A DNA stretch of 17,542 nucleotides from Lysobacteraceae bacterium UBA6001 (GCA_002429615.1 DJAN01000134.1:1-17542); one strand, 5' to 3'. Counted from the first letter of the stretch, positions 1 to 6,736 are shown. Notes: generated by a model not told the origin, from the sequence alone. A program made the numbers and translations.

Positions 1-14
1 CGCTCTTCCGATCT
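1..14. other. Illumina adapter remnant at contig end (not genomic)
   Basis: The first 14 bases, CGCTCTTCCGATCT, are the 3' end of the standard Illumina TruSeq adapter; read on the minus strand they are the familiar AGATCGGAAGAGCG start. They sit exactly at the contig edge and directly abut a dispersed repeat, which is where a short-read assembly would break. They should be trimmed. The codons they create at the end of the E2 gene (residues after about 217) are therefore not real protein sequence. The last two adapter bases, CT, also match the repeat, so the junction is uncertain by 2 nt. Confidence 0.95.
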
Positions 15-664
15 GAAGCCGCTCCTACAGAAGCAGAAGCAGAAGCAGCGGCAGAAGCAGCAACGGAAGCGCTGCCATTGGCCGCCGCCTGCTTCACGTC
101 GCCCATCGTCACCGTGCCATCGGGCCCGCTGGCGCGCACGCGCGACAGGTCCACGCCCAGCTTCTTCGCCAGCGCACGCACCGCCGGCATCGCGCGCACG
201 CCGCCGACCGCGACGGCCTGCTCGCTGTGCACGGCATCCGAGCTCTGCATCGCGCCGACCACGGTGCCGGCGTCGGCACGTTCGGTCTTCTCGGCGATCT
301 CGCCCCCCTCGTCGGAGGCCACCACCTTCTCGGCATTCGCCGGCGCGGCATGCCCGGTCGTCGGCGCGTGGCCGTGCGAGTGGCCGGTGTCCTGCGCTTC
401 GGCGCGCTGCGGCAGGTTCGGGTCTGGCGCGAACTGCGCCAGCACGCTGCCGGTGACCACCACGTCGCCCGGGCCGCCGGCCAGCTTCAGTACCTTGCCG
501 GAGACCGGCGAGGGTACTTCGACCACGGCCTTGGCGGTCTCCATCGAGACCAGCGGCTCGTCCAGGCGGATGGTGTCGCCTTCCTTCACGAACCACTCGA
601 CGATGGTCGCGTCCGGCAGGCCTTCGCCCAGATCGGGCAGGTGGAAATTCTTGGTGTCGCTCAT
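1..664 (-). CDS. bkdB: 2-oxoacid dehydrogenase complex E2 (dihydrolipoamide acyltransferase), 3'-truncated
   Basis: E2 core subunit that takes the acyl group from E1 on a lipoyl arm and passes it to CoA. The N-terminal lipoyl domain spans about residues 4-80, with the lipoylated lysine in ETAKAVVEV (Lys45). A His-rich linker (GHSHGH near 94-99) follows. The peripheral subunit-binding domain covers about 156-193 (VRAMPAVRALAKKLGVDLSRV...GPDGTV), and then comes an Ala/Ser linker. The acyltransferase core is missing because the contig ends. The ATG at 664 overlaps the stop of the SH3 gene (ATGA) and has GGAAGAG upstream. The branched-chain assignment rests on the E1-alpha partner; a pyruvate-type complex is possible. 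Real sequence ends at about position 15, and the last four codons are adapter. Confidence 0.85.
   Translation of the reverse strand, partial: MSDTKNFHLPDLGEGLPDATIVEWFVKEGDTIRLDEPLVSMETAKAVVEVPSPVSGKVLKLAGGPGDVVVTGSVLAQFAPDPNLPQRAEAQDTGHSHGHAPTTGHAAPANAEKVVASDEGGEIAEKTERADAGTVVGAMQSSDAVHSEQAVAVGGVRAMPAVRALAKKLGVDLSRVRASGPDGTVTMGDVKQAAANGSASVAASAAASASASVGAASDRKS
13..29. repeat. REP-like dispersed repeat fragment, inside the E2 gene
   Basis: The 17-mer CTGAAGCCGCTCCTACA is identical to positions 9973-9989, where the repeat is fuller and stands in an intergenic gap. Here it lies in frame in the E2 coding sequence and encodes Val-Gly-Ala-Ala-Ser on the minus strand. The copy is cut off by the adapter, so its full extent is unknown. 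That it belongs to a dispersed repeat family is inference from the second copy in this window and from memory of similar repeats in Xanthomonadaceae. Confidence 0.75.
30..76 (-). repeat. Low-complexity Ala/Ser linker-coding repeat
   Basis: Imperfect GAAGCA hexamer repeats (minus strand GCTTCTGCTTCT with GCC/GTT variants) encode an alternating Ser-Ala stretch, about residues 198-212 of E2. Ala/Ser/Pro-rich flexible linkers between the subunit-binding domain and the catalytic core are typical of E2 acyltransferases. The repeat is therefore explained by protein function, although it is also a site where length could vary by slippage. Confidence 0.7.
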
Positions 665-1014
665 GGGCAAGTCTCTTCCATCAGTTCCAGGTCGGCCGCC
701 GGCAGCCAGCCCTGCGCGCCATCGGCACGCTCGGACCACCACCAACCGCCATGTTCATGGTGTAGGATCACCGCATCGCCGCTGTCGGCTTCCAGCTCCC
801 GCGCATCGTAGTCGCGCAGGGCCTCGGCGCGGCCATCGCCGAGTGGCCGCAGCCACTCGACCGGCGCCCAGCCGGCCAGCCCGTCTTCCAGGCTGACCCA
901 GGCGAACGCCGGCCATTCCTCGTCACGTACCCCCAGCGCGACCACCTGGCCGGCGCGGAAGTGGATGGGTCTGGCGTAGGGCGTGCGGTAATCGCAAAGC
1001 AGGCGCGCCCGCAT
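661..1014 (-). CDS. Small protein with two tandem SH3-like domains, in the E1/E2 operon
   Basis: A 117-residue soluble protein without signal peptide or membrane segment. Residues 64-112 fit the SH3 pattern well: ALRDYD in place of ALYDY, then an acidic ELEADSGD, a WWW at 91-93, and GAQGWLPAADL matching the usual G-x-x-G-hydrophobic-P ending. Residues 3-56 look like a second, diverged SH3 (DYRTPY...AGQVVALG...EWPAFAWV...GLAGWAPVEWL). The start ATG lies one base after the E1-beta stop, and its own stop overlaps the E2 start, so translation is probably coupled to both. SH3 folds bind proline-rich or extended peptides, and E2 linkers are such peptides; a role in assembling or regulating the complex is my inference. 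I know of no established function. Confidence 0.85.
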   Translation of the reverse strand: MRARLLCDYRTPYARPIHFRAGQVVALGVRDEEWPAFAWVSLEDGLAGWAPVEWLRPLGDGRAEALRDYDARELEADSGDAVILHHEHGGWWWSERADGAQGWLPAADLELMEETCP

Positions 1015-1015
1015 G

Positions 1016-2089
1016 TCAGCCCGCCGCCACGGCCTTCTTCGCCGCGGTGACGATGCGCTCCACGCTGGGCAGGTACTTCATCTCCAGGCGGAACAGCGGG
1101 ATGTGGGTGTCATAGCCGGTGACGCGCTGCACCGGGGCCACGAGGTCGAACATCGATTCCTCGGCCAGGCGCGCGGCGATCTCGGCACCGAAACCGGCGG
1201 TCTTCGGCGCTTCCTGCACGATCACGCAGCGGCCGGTCTTGGCCACCGACTCGGCGATGGTGTCGAAGTCCAGCGGGCGCAGCGTGGCCACGTCAATCAC
1301 TTCGGCGCTGATGCCCTCGCCGGCAAGCTTGTCGGCCGCTTCCAGCGCCTCCTTCACCTGCGCGCCCCAGGCGACCAGGGTCACGTCGGTGCCGTCGCGC
1401 AGCACGAAGCACACGTCCAGCGGCAGCGCCTCGCCGTCATCGACCACCACTTCCTTGTACTGGCGGTAGATGCGCTTGGGCTCCATGTAGATCACCGGAT
1501 CCGGCTCGCGGATCGCGGCCAGCAGCAGGCCGTAGGCGCGCTGCGGCGAGGATGGCAGCACCACGCGCAGGCCCGGCACGTTGGTGAAGATCGCTTCGTT
1601 GGCTTCGCTGTGGTGCTCCGGGGCGCGGATGCCACCGCCCCACGGCACGCGCAGCACCATCGGGCAGTGCAGGCGGCCACGGGTACGGGTACGCAGGCGC
1701 GCGGCGTGGCAGATGATGTGGTCGACCATCGGGTAGACGAAGCCGTCGAACTGCGCCTCGGCCACCGGCTTCATGCCCTGCGCGGCCAGGCCGACGGTGA
1801 GGCCGGCGATGGTGGTTTCATCCAGCGGGGTATCGAGCACGCGCTCGCTGCCGAACTTCTGCTGCAGGCCGGCGGTGGCGCGGAACACGCCGCCGTTGAC
1901 GCCCACGTCCTCGCCCAGCACCAGCACCGAGGGGTCGTGCGCCAGTTCCCAGGCCAGCGCCTGGGTCACGGCTTCGATCAGGGTGATGGGCGTGGCGGTC
2001 ATCGCGGGGGTTCCTCGCTCGGCGGCGTGGTGGGCGGCCGCGTCGTGCGAAGCCGTGGTGCTGGCGGTGTTGCGCTTGATCTCATCCAT
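1016..2089 (-). CDS. bkdA2: 2-oxoacid dehydrogenase E1 component, beta subunit
   Basis: Beta subunit of the thiamine-diphosphate E1 decarboxylase; with alpha it decarboxylates a 2-oxoacid and acylates the E2 lipoyl group. Recognised by ITLIEAVTQAL, LGEDVGVNGGVFRAT, the PLDETTIAGLTVGLA segment, RVPWGGGIRAPEHHSEANEAIF and the C-terminal transketolase domain (VTLVAWG...LRPLDFDTI). The ATG at 2089 gives 357 residues, has an ideal GGAGG six bases upstream and overlaps the alpha stop by 8 bp. An internal ATG at 2002 (328 residues, GAGGAA upstream) would remove a low-complexity 29-residue leader and matches where the family homology begins. The leader has coding-like GC-rich third positions, so I keep the longer form with doubt. 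Confidence 0.9.
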   Translation of the reverse strand: MDEIKRNTASTTASHDAAAHHAAERGTPAMTATPITLIEAVTQALAWELAHDPSVLVLGEDVGVNGGVFRATAGLQQKFGSERVLDTPLDETTIAGLTVGLAAQGMKPVAEAQFDGFVYPMVDHIICHAARLRTRTRGRLHCPMVLRVPWGGGIRAPEHHSEANEAIFTNVPGLRVVLPSSPQRAYGLLLAAIREPDPVIYMEPKRIYRQYKEVVVDDGEALPLDVCFVLRDGTDVTLVAWGAQVKEALEAADKLAGEGISAEVIDVATLRPLDFDTIAESVAKTGRCVIVQEAPKTAGFGAEIAARLAEESMFDLVAPVQRVTGYDTHIPLFRLEMKYLPSVERIVTAAKKAVAAG

Positions 2090-3164
2090 GGCGGGCCTCC
2101 AGGGCGAGGGCCGCGGCGCGCTGGGCGAGCAGGTCCGGCGGCGGATCGGCATACAGGTAGTCGAACATCGCCTCGACCGGCTGCACCGGCGTGTTGAGGT
2201 AGGCGTTGACCTCCTCGTCCACGCGCGCGCCACAGGCTTCCTTCCACGCGTTCTCTTCCGCCTCGCTCCACAGGCCCAGGCCGGTGAGGTACTTGCGCAG
2301 GCGCAGCATCGGCTCGACCAGCCACGCGTCCTTGACCTCCTGCTCGCCGCGGTAGCGGCGGGCGTCGTCGGCGGTGGTGTGGTCGGCGAGGCGGTAGGTC
2401 ATGAACTCGATCACCGTGCCGCCTTCGCCGGCCAGCGCGCGCTCGCGCGCCTGGCGCATGGCTTCGAGCACGGCGATCAGGTCGTTGCCGTCCACCTGCA
2501 GGCAGAACAGGCCGCCGGCCAGGCCCTTCTGGGCCAGGGTCTGCGCGCCGGTCTGCGCCGAGCGCGGCACCGAGATCGCCCAGCCGTTGTTCACCACGCA
2601 CAGGATCAGCGGCAGCTTGTAGGCGCCGGCCGAATTGAGCGCGGCGTAGAAGTCGGTCTTCGAACTGCCACCGTCGCCACAGCTGGAGACGGCCACCTGC
2701 TGCTCGCCGCGCAGCTTGAACGCCAGCGCCGCACCGGCGGCGTGCAGGCACTGGGTGGAGATCGGCACGCAGAACGGGAAGTCGATGGCGGCGTCGGCAT
2801 CGCGGGCATAGTCGTTGCCGCGCTCGTCGCCACCCCAGTACAGCAGCACGTCGCGCGGGCGCACGCCGCGCATGAACATCGCGCCGTACTCGCGGTAGCT
2901 CGGCGCGAACACGTCGCCGGTCTTCATCGAGGCACCGATGCCGACGTGGGTCGCTTCGTGGCCCAGGCAGGAGGCGTAGGTGCCGAGCTTGCCGGTACGC
3001 TGCAGGGCGACGGCCTTGGTGTCGAAGGTGCGCACGTAGAGCATCTGCTTGAACAGGGTCAGCAGGGTCTGCGGGTCGCAGGACGCGGGCAGGTCGCGCA
3101 CGGGCTGGCCGTCCGCGTCCAGGTATTGCAGGTACTCGATCTCGAACTGGGCGGCTACGGTCAT
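2082..3164 (-). CDS. bkdA1: 2-oxoacid dehydrogenase E1 component, alpha subunit (branched-chain type)
   Basis: The 360-residue alpha subunit binds thiamine diphosphate and catalyses the decarboxylation. The thiamine-diphosphate motif runs from GDGG (163-166) to the NN pair at 192-193 (VVNNGWAIS), the usual GDG-x(~26)-NN spacing. The later YRLADHTTADDARRYR resembles the phosphorylation-loop region of branched-chain enzymes (HxTxDD...YR), which is why I favour valine/leucine/isoleucine keto acids over pyruvate. The reading frame is open further upstream, but I chose the ATG at 3164: the protein homology starts there and AAGGTG lies 8 bases upstream. It is the first gene of the operon. In iso-fatty-acid bacteria this complex also makes branched acyl-CoA primers, a known role of the family and inferred here. 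Confidence 0.9.
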   Translation of the reverse strand: MTVAAQFEIEYLQYLDADGQPVRDLPASCDPQTLLTLFKQMLYVRTFDTKAVALQRTGKLGTYASCLGHEATHVGIGASMKTGDVFAPSYREYGAMFMRGVRPRDVLLYWGGDERGNDYARDADAAIDFPFCVPISTQCLHAAGAALAFKLRGEQQVAVSSCGDGGSSKTDFYAALNSAGAYKLPLILCVVNNGWAISVPRSAQTGAQTLAQKGLAGGLFCLQVDGNDLIAVLEAMRQARERALAGEGGTVIEFMTYRLADHTTADDARRYRGEQEVKDAWLVEPMLRLRKYLTGLGLWSEAEENAWKEACGARVDEEVNAYLNTPVQPVEAMFDYLYADPPPDLLAQRAAALALEARHG

Positions 3165-3518
3165 GCGAACTGCACCTTCGACAGGAAGTTTCAAATGATA
3201 CGAAGCGCTATGGTAAGGACTGCGTGACCACACCCCTTCCTGCGCCGCAGCAAGAAACATGCTGCATTCGCAGCAATTGTGCCCGTTCATTTTTGCCGCA
3301 GGCAGGTCTGGCGTGGGTTGCAGTGTTGCTGCGGTGCAAGGCCGCCGCCCGGACTGAATGCGCTAGGCGAGGGGTCTTTTCCCGTTGGGTTCCGCTTCAG
3401 GGCCGCGGGCGCCCGCTGGCGGCATGACCTGGCGGGCAGACTACCCGGCGCGGGCCTCGGCCCGGTCCGTCCATCGCTGCCTGGGTTAACCTTGCCGCCC
3501 CTTCACGGCGCACCTTTC
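3165..3518. promoter_or_regulatory. Divergent intergenic region between E1-alpha and kynA
   Basis: This 354-bp gap must hold promoters for both the dehydrogenase operon (minus) and kynA (plus). I see no convincing sigma70 box pair for either. It contains a perfect 6-4-6 inverted repeat at 3260-3275, a 12-bp perfect palindrome GCGGGCGCCCGC at 3405-3416, and CGGGCCTCGGCCCG at 3451-3464. The segment nearest E1-alpha (3165-3300) is visibly more AT-rich than its surroundings, as expected for a promoter. The short open frames inside it have no ribosome site or recognisable protein. Confidence 0.6.
3260..3275. promoter_or_regulatory. Perfect inverted repeat, candidate operator of the dehydrogenase operon
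   Basis: TGCTGC-ATTC-GCAGCA is a perfect 6-bp dyad with a 4-bp centre, about 100 bp upstream of the E1-alpha start and inside the AT-richer part of the divergent gap. The size suits a dimeric regulator, and branched-chain dehydrogenase operons are often controlled by Lrp-type or sigma54-dependent regulators. Which protein binds here, if any, cannot be read from the sequence. Confidence 0.35.
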
Positions 3519-4388
3519 ATGTCCGTCGATAAAAACCAGCGCGATCTGGAAGCCGGCATCCACACCGACCTGCAGGGCCGGCTGACCTACGGCGGCTATC
3601 TGCGCCTGGACCAGCTGCTGACCGCCCAGCAGCCGCTGTCCGACCCGCCGCACCACGACGAGATGCTCTTCATCATCCAGCACCAGACCTCGGAGCTGTG
3701 GTTGAAGCTGCTGGCGCACGAGCTGCGCGCGGCGATCGGCCACCTGCAGCGCGACGAGGTGTGGCAGTGCCGCAAGGTGCTGGCGCGCAGCAAGCAGGTG
3801 CTGCGGCAGTTGACCGAGCAGTGGTCGGTGCTGGAGACGCTGACGCCGTCGGAGTACATGGGCTTCCGCGATGTGCTGGGCCCGGCCTCGGGCTTCCAGT
3901 CGCTGCAGTACCGCTATATCGAGTTCCTGCTCGGCAACAAGAACGCACAGATGCTGCAGGTGTTCGGCTACGACCCGGAAGGGCAGGGCCGGCTGCGCGA
4001 GGTGCTGGAGGCGCCGAGCCTGTACGAGGAATTCCTGCGCTACCTGGCCCGTTTCGGGCATGCGATTCCGGCGCAGTACCTGCAGCGCGACTGGACGACC
4101 TCGCATGTGTCCGACGCGGCGCTGCGCCCGGTATTCGAGCGGATCTACGAAAACACCGATGTTTACTGGCGCGAGTACTCGCTGTGCGAGGACCTGGTGG
4201 ATCTGGAGACCCAGTTCCAGCTGTGGCGCTTCCGCCACATGCGCACGGTGATGCGGGTGATCGGGTTCAAGCGTGGCACCGGCGGTTCCAGCGGCGTGGG
4301 TTTCCTGCAGCAGGCGCTGGCGCTGACGTTCTTCCCGGAACTGTTCGACGTGCGCACCTCGATCGGCCTAGCGGATTCCGACAAATAG
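3519..4388 (+). CDS. kynA: Tryptophan 2,3-dioxygenase
   Basis: Haem enzyme that opens the indole ring of L-tryptophan with O2 to give N-formylkynurenine, the first step of the kynurenine pathway; cytosolic tetramer. The 289-residue protein carries all key residues at the positions known from the X. campestris enzyme: Tyr24, His55 ([10 protein letters not shown]), Arg117 (MGFRDVLG), haem-ligand His240 (WRFRHMRT) and Thr254 in [10 protein letters not shown]. The frame is open upstream, but homology begins at the ATG at 3519. No clear Shine-Dalgarno precedes it (the upstream bases read CGGCGCACCTTTC), so initiation may be weak or the message nearly leaderless. No other kynurenine-pathway gene is in the window. 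It is followed by a hairpin-rich gap. Confidence 0.97.
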   Translation: MSVDKNQRDLEAGIHTDLQGRLTYGGYLRLDQLLTAQQPLSDPPHHDEMLFIIQHQTSELWLKLLAHELRAAIGHLQRDEVWQCRKVLARSKQVLRQLTEQWSVLETLTPSEYMGFRDVLGPASGFQSLQYRYIEFLLGNKNAQMLQVFGYDPEGQGRLREVLEAPSLYEEFLRYLARFGHAIPAQYLQRDWTTSHVSDAALRPVFERIYENTDVYWREYSLCEDLVDLETQFQLWRFRHMRTVMRVIGFKRGTGGSSGVGFLQQALALTFFPELFDVRTSIGLADSDK

Positions 4389-4409
4389 CGCGGTCCAAGC
4401 CGTGGAGGA

Positions 4410-4445
4410 GCCCCCCTTTGTTAAGGGGGGCGCGCCAACGGCGCG
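4410..4445. repeat. Tandem perfect hairpins downstream of kynA (terminator-like or dispersed repeat)
   Basis: The first hairpin pairs GCCCCCCTT (4410-4418) with AAGGGGGGC (4423-4431) around a TGTT loop: 9 bp, perfect. The second pairs CGCGCC (4431-4436) with GGCGCG (4440-4445) around AAC. The first starts 21 bases after the kynA stop, a normal place for a terminator, but no run of T follows. Alternatively this is a dispersed intergenic repeat; similar CCCCCC/GGGGGG units occur, as I recall, between xanthomonad genes. Confidence 0.6.
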
Positions 4446-4491
4446 GGGGATAGGAAGCCACCGAACTCACCTGTCCCGACGGGACCGGTGC

Positions 4492-4532
4492 CACGTCAAC
4501 GCCACGCCGCTGCGCGGCGTGACGTTGACGTG
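4492..4532. repeat. Long hairpin, 19-bp arms with one mismatch
   Basis: Positions 4492-4510 pair with 4514-4532 around a TGC loop, with one mismatch (C4502 against A4522). The outer arm reads CACGTCAACG and returns as CGTTGACGTG. This is much longer than chance would give in a 41-base stretch. It lies about 85 bases upstream of the transporter start and has no T tract, so a plain terminator is doubtful. It could be a REP/BIME-type unit, an RNA-processing site or a leader structure. A smaller hairpin, GTCCC-GAC-GGGAC, precedes it at 4473-4485. Confidence 0.65.
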
Positions 4533-4545
4533 AACGCAGCCTGCG

Positions 4546-4580
4546 GGCGATCCTCGCCTGTCGCCCCGGCACCGCCGGGG
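4546..4580. repeat. Two small perfect hairpins in the transporter leader
   Basis: GGCGA-TCC-TCGCC (4546-4558) and CCCCGGC-ACC-GCCGGGG (4564-4580) are both perfect stems with 3-base loops. The second ends 37 bases before the transporter ATG. If the leader is transcribed, they would fold in the untranslated region just ahead of the ribosome site (AAGGGA at 4606-4611). Confidence 0.5.
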
Positions 4581-4617
4581 GCCACCCAGCCTTTCATGAA
4601 TACGCAAGGGATCCCCT

Positions 4618-6141
4618 ATGAGCGTTGACGCCGTCGCGCCGAATTCCGCTTCCACCCCGCCGCCGTCCGCGCCGATTCCCGAGTTCAAGACCCTGATGGG
4701 GCATCCGAAGCCGTTGTGGATGCTGTTCATGACGGAGTTCTGGGAGCGCTTCGCGTTCTACGGCATCCGCTGGGCGCTGGTGCTGTACATCGTGCAGCAG
4801 TTCTACGGCGGCAGCGGCACCGGCGAGCAGTCGGCCAACCAGCTCTATGGCGCCTACCTGGCGCTGGTCTACGCCGCGGCGATCTTCGGCGGCTACGTGG
4901 CCGATCGCGTGATCGGCTACCAGCGCTCCATCCTGCTGGGCGCGACGATCATGTCCGCCGGTCTTTTCATGATCGCCACCTCCAGCCAGGAGCTCTTCAA
5001 GCTTGGCCTGGCGACGATCATCGCCGGCAATGGCCTGTTCAAGCCGATCATCTCCACGATGGTGGGCAAGCTCTACAACGTCGGAGATGACCGCCGCGAT
5101 TCGGGCTTCACCATCTTCTACATGGGCATCAACCTCGGCGCGATGATCTCGCCGGTGCTGACCGGCTGGCTCGCCAGCAAGTACTTCGGTTCCGATGCGA
5201 TGCCGGATTACAAGGTGGTGTTCATCGCTTCGGGTATCGGCATGCTGCTGAGCCTGGTGTGGTTCTGGTTTGGGCGTCGCCAGCTGGCCGGCATCGGTCG
5301 ACCGCCGGTGGGTGGCGAGAACAAGTTGCGCGTGCTGTACACGCTGCTGGGCGCGCTGGTCGCGATCCCGGCGATCTACTTCCTGCTGACCATCGACGCC
5401 AAAACGCTGAACTGGTGGGTGTTGGCGCCGATGTTCGTGCTGCTGTGCGGCCTGATCCTCGCCGAGGGCATTCGCGAAGGCCGCGTGCAGCGTGACCGCG
5501 CGCTGGCCATGCTGGTGATCTTCCTGTTCAACGTGCTGTTCTGGATGTTCTTCGAACAGGCCGGCAGCTCGTTCAACTTCCTGGCCGAGAAGATCGTCAA
5601 CCGCGAGTTCGGTGCCTGGACGTTCCCGGTGGCGTGGTTCCAGTCGGTGAACTCGCTGGCAATCATCACCATCGCGCCGATCCTGGCGTGGCTGTGGATC
5701 AAGATGGGCCGCGCCAATCCGTCGATCCCGCGCAAGTTCGGCCTGGGCCTGATCTTCAACGGCCTGGCCTTCCTGCTGCTGATGTTCGCGCTGTCCTCGC
5801 TGGTCAGCGAGGCGGGCAAGATTCCGTTCTGGACCCTGTTCATGGTCTACGTCATCCAGTCGGTCGGCGAGCTGTGCCTGTCACCGATCGGCCTGTCGAT
5901 GGTGACGAAGCTGGCGCCGGTGCGCCTGGTCGGTTTCGGGATGGGTGGCTGGTTCCTGTCCACCGGCATTGGCAACAATCTCGCAGGCATTTTTGCCAGT
6001 GAGGTCAGCGGCGAAGGTGGCATGACCGTGCAATCCTCGCTCGACGGCTATACCTTTGGCTTCTGGCTGTTGCTCGGTGCCGGCGCGCTGCTCTTCCTCA
6101 TCGCGCCGCTGATCAACAAGCTCATGCATGGCGTGAAGTAA
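4618..6141 (+). CDS. POT-family proton-coupled peptide transporter
   Basis: A 507-residue major-facilitator protein that imports di- or tripeptides with protons across the inner membrane. Family marks are clear: the ExxERFxYYG motif as EFWERFAFYG (40-49, first Tyr is Phe), GGYVADRVIGYQRSILLG, FTIFYMGINLGAMISPVLTGW, FFEQAGSSFNF in the middle of the protein, and SVGELCLSPIGLSMV near the C-terminus, which carries the conserved Glu. About 12-14 hydrophobic segments follow a short Ala/Pro-rich N-terminus. The ATG at 4618 has AAGGGA upstream. The stop overlaps the ribosome site of the next gene, so the two are probably one transcript. Substrate range cannot be read from the sequence. Confidence 0.95.
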   Translation: MSVDAVAPNSASTPPPSAPIPEFKTLMGHPKPLWMLFMTEFWERFAFYGIRWALVLYIVQQFYGGSGTGEQSANQLYGAYLALVYAAAIFGGYVADRVIGYQRSILLGATIMSAGLFMIATSSQELFKLGLATIIAGNGLFKPIISTMVGKLYNVGDDRRDSGFTIFYMGINLGAMISPVLTGWLASKYFGSDAMPDYKVVFIASGIGMLLSLVWFWFGRRQLAGIGRPPVGGENKLRVLYTLLGALVAIPAIYFLLTIDAKTLNWWVLAPMFVLLCGLILAEGIREGRVQRDRALAMLVIFLFNVLFWMFFEQAGSSFNFLAEKIVNREFGAWTFPVAWFQSVNSLAIITIAPILAWLWIKMGRANPSIPRKFGLGLIFNGLAFLLLMFALSSLVSEAGKIPFWTLFMVYVIQSVGELCLSPIGLSMVTKLAPVRLVGFGMGGWFLSTGIGNNLAGIFASEVSGEGGMTVQSSLDGYTFGFWLLLGAGALLFLIAPLINKLMHGVK

Positions 6142-6151
6142 GGAACCCTTG

Positions 6152-6736
6152 ATGAAGAAACTGCTGACCACTGCCCTGTTCGCCCTCACCCTCGCTGGCT
6201 GCGGCCAGCAGGCCGAGGAGGCACCCGCGCCCAAGCCGCTGGACACCTCCATGCAGAAGCCGCCCGTGGCCGATCCGACCCAGCCGGTCGCGTCGGGCAA
6301 CACGCCGGCGGCGGCGGACATCGCGGCGGTGGCAGCCCTCAGCGCCGGCTTCGACCCGGCGCGGGACCCGGTCGCCGACCTGGAGACCGCCAAGGTCGAG
6401 GCCAAGCGCGGCGGCAAGCGCATCCTGCTGGACGTGGGCGGCGAGTGGTGCTCGTGGTGCCACATCCTGGACGACTTCATCGGCGGCGACGCCGAGCTGC
6501 GCAGCTTCCGCGACGCCAACTTCGTCTGGGTGAAGATCAACTACAGCCCGGAAAACGAGAACCAGCCGTTCCTGTCGCAGTACCCGGAGATCAAGGGCTA
6601 TCCGCACATCTTCGTGCTCGACAACGACGGCAAGCTGCTGCACTCGCAGTTCACCGGCGAGCTGGAGAAGGGCAAGAGCTACGACCGCAAGAAGTTCTTC
6701 GACTTCCTGAAGGAATGGGCACCGCCGAAGGCGTGA
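6152..6736 (+). CDS. Thioredoxin-like lipoprotein
   Basis: A 194-residue exported protein. The signal peptide ends in the lipobox Leu14-Ala-Gly-Cys17, so the mature protein should be lipid-anchored. A Pro/Ala-rich spacer follows to about residue 60, then a thioredoxin fold with the redox pair Cys100-Ser-Trp-Cys103 in EWCSWCHILDDF and a cis-proline candidate in GYPHIFVL. It probably reduces or shuffles disulfides or handles thiol partners in the periplasm; the partner is unknown. The ATG at 6152 is chosen over an upstream in-frame TTG at 6149 because AAGGAA sits 6 bases ahead and the lipoprotein signal starts at MKK. The gene begins 10 bases after the transporter stop and ends before a strong hairpin terminator. 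Confidence 0.9.
   Translation: MKKLLTTALFALTLAGCGQQAEEAPAPKPLDTSMQKPPVADPTQPVASGNTPAAADIAAVAALSAGFDPARDPVADLETAKVEAKRGGKRILLDVGGEWCSWCHILDDFIGGDAELRSFRDANFVWVKINYSPENENQPFLSQYPEIKGYPHIFVLDNDGKLLHSQFTGELEKGKSYDRKKFFDFLKEWAPPKA

Noticed and set aside
30..76. Hexamer repeat as VNTR or CRISPR-like array
   Set aside because: Units are too short, imperfect and without spacers; they encode a plausible Ala/Ser linker.
1013..2197. Long open frame on the plus strand opposite E1-beta
   Set aside because: Its translation is His/Gly/Arg-rich low-information sequence mirroring E1-beta codons; GC-rich genes leave the opposite strand open. The same holds for 1773-3227 opposite E1-alpha.
3224..3427. Possible small gene in the divergent gap
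   Set aside because: No Shine-Dalgarno, no recognisable domain, and it overlaps the region expected to hold two promoters.
3279..3518. N-terminal extension of kynA
   Set aside because: The frame is open, but the 80 extra residues are not like any dioxygenase, and family numbering fits the ATG at 3519 exactly.
4410..4445. Simple intrinsic terminator for kynA
   Set aside because: Stems are strong but no U tract follows either, so it is recorded as a hairpin repeat with terminator only as an option.
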